A DNA stretch of 51,741 nucleotides. It comes from Shewanella surugensis (GTDB lineage Bacteria > Pseudomonadota > Gammaproteobacteria > Enterobacterales > Shewanellaceae). The stretch lies in contig NZ_JAKIKS010000031.1 of the NCBI RefSeq assembly GCF_023284005.1, forward strand, positions 1 to 51,741, written 5' to 3'. This document shows positions 51,597-51,741 of the stretch, piece by piece. How positions within the stretch are numbered: position 1 is the first letter of the stretch; the number at the start of each line of letters is the position of its first letter. The notes beneath the pieces are model-generated. The model was not told the DNA's origin, did no database searches, and saw only the letters and a list, made by a program, of their open reading frames with translations. The position numbers and the translations under genes were made by a program.

Positions 51597-51741
51597 TCAA
51601 ATGTGGTGTATCAATGAATCGTGATGCTCTGTTTGATCTTGAGTGATCCGTTCACCATCTTTAAATTGAATACCTGATATGACATCAGCAAGCAGCTTAA
51701 AACCTCGCAGGCGATACCACTTTTTCTCTGCTGATTGTGCC
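51597..51741 (-). CDS. IS256/mutator-type transposase, C-terminal fragment at window edge
   Basis: The last 47 codons of a minus-strand gene whose start is outside the window. The tail KKWYRLRGFKLLADVISGIQFKDGER resembles the C-terminal W-x-R-x-x-G-x-x-L-A-x-V-I-x-G-x-x-F-x-D-G of IS256-family (mutator) transposases. Integrity of the element cannot be judged. Confidence 0.55.
   Translation of the reverse strand, partial: AQSAEKKWYRLRGFKLLADVISGIQFKDGERITQDQTEHHDSLIHHI

Noticed and set aside
1..51741. tRNA, rRNA or known riboswitch
   Set aside because: No cloverleaf, rRNA signature or recognised riboswitch core was seen on either strand.

Overview
The window looks like a marine gammaproteobacterium close to Shewanella, with affinity to Vibrio and Aeromonas. 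This is inferred from gene order and protein style, not from a database search. About two thirds of it is one nearly complete secondary (lateral) flagellar system, with accessory DNA at both ends.

Layout. 1-6.5 kb: secreted proteins on the minus strand, namely a partial parallel beta-helix protein, a subtilisin-like protease with a repetitive linker, and a two-PPC-domain protein, plus an 11-copy octamer array. 6.9-9.6 kb: two lateral-type flagellin genes with matching sigma28-like promoters. 9.8-13.6 kb: a RAYT-type transposase with short repeats around it, and a second beta-helix protein that carries copies of those repeats in its coding sequence. 14.1-26.3 kb: hook, rod and ring genes, with flgBCDEFGHIJKL plus an unassigned protein on the minus strand and flgA, flgM, flgN on the plus strand. 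26.6-33.4 kb: a non-flagellar block (M20 peptidase, LpxO-like lipid A hydroxylase, RND pump pair). 33.5-49.1 kb: the export, switch and motor block, with motY-lafK-fliEFGHIJ on the minus strand diverging from fliMNPQR-flhBA on the plus strand. 49.1-51.7 kb: accessory DNA with a nucleotide-cyclase-like protein, an unknown partner, attC-like boundaries and the tail of a mutator-type transposase.

How it works together. A LafK-type sigma54 activator sits with MotY in the early operon. The flgB promoter region has a sigma54-like site. The flagellins and probably flgM have sigma28-like sites, and FlgM would hold sigma28 back until the hook is complete. The system looks built for propulsion without chemotactic steering, because FliM lacks the N-terminal CheY-binding motif. 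FliO is absent and FlgJ has no muramidase domain. FliD, FliS, sigma28, the stators and a recognisable FliK are not in the window.

Most interesting points: a 45-residue single-pass microprotein between fliP and fliQ where no FliO is encoded; three copies of a roughly 31-bp repeat between the divergent motY and fliM operons; stem-loops in seven of the wide gaps inside the flagellar operons; RAYT-linked repeats inside a coding sequence; and the cyclase-like gene pair with cassette-like boundaries.
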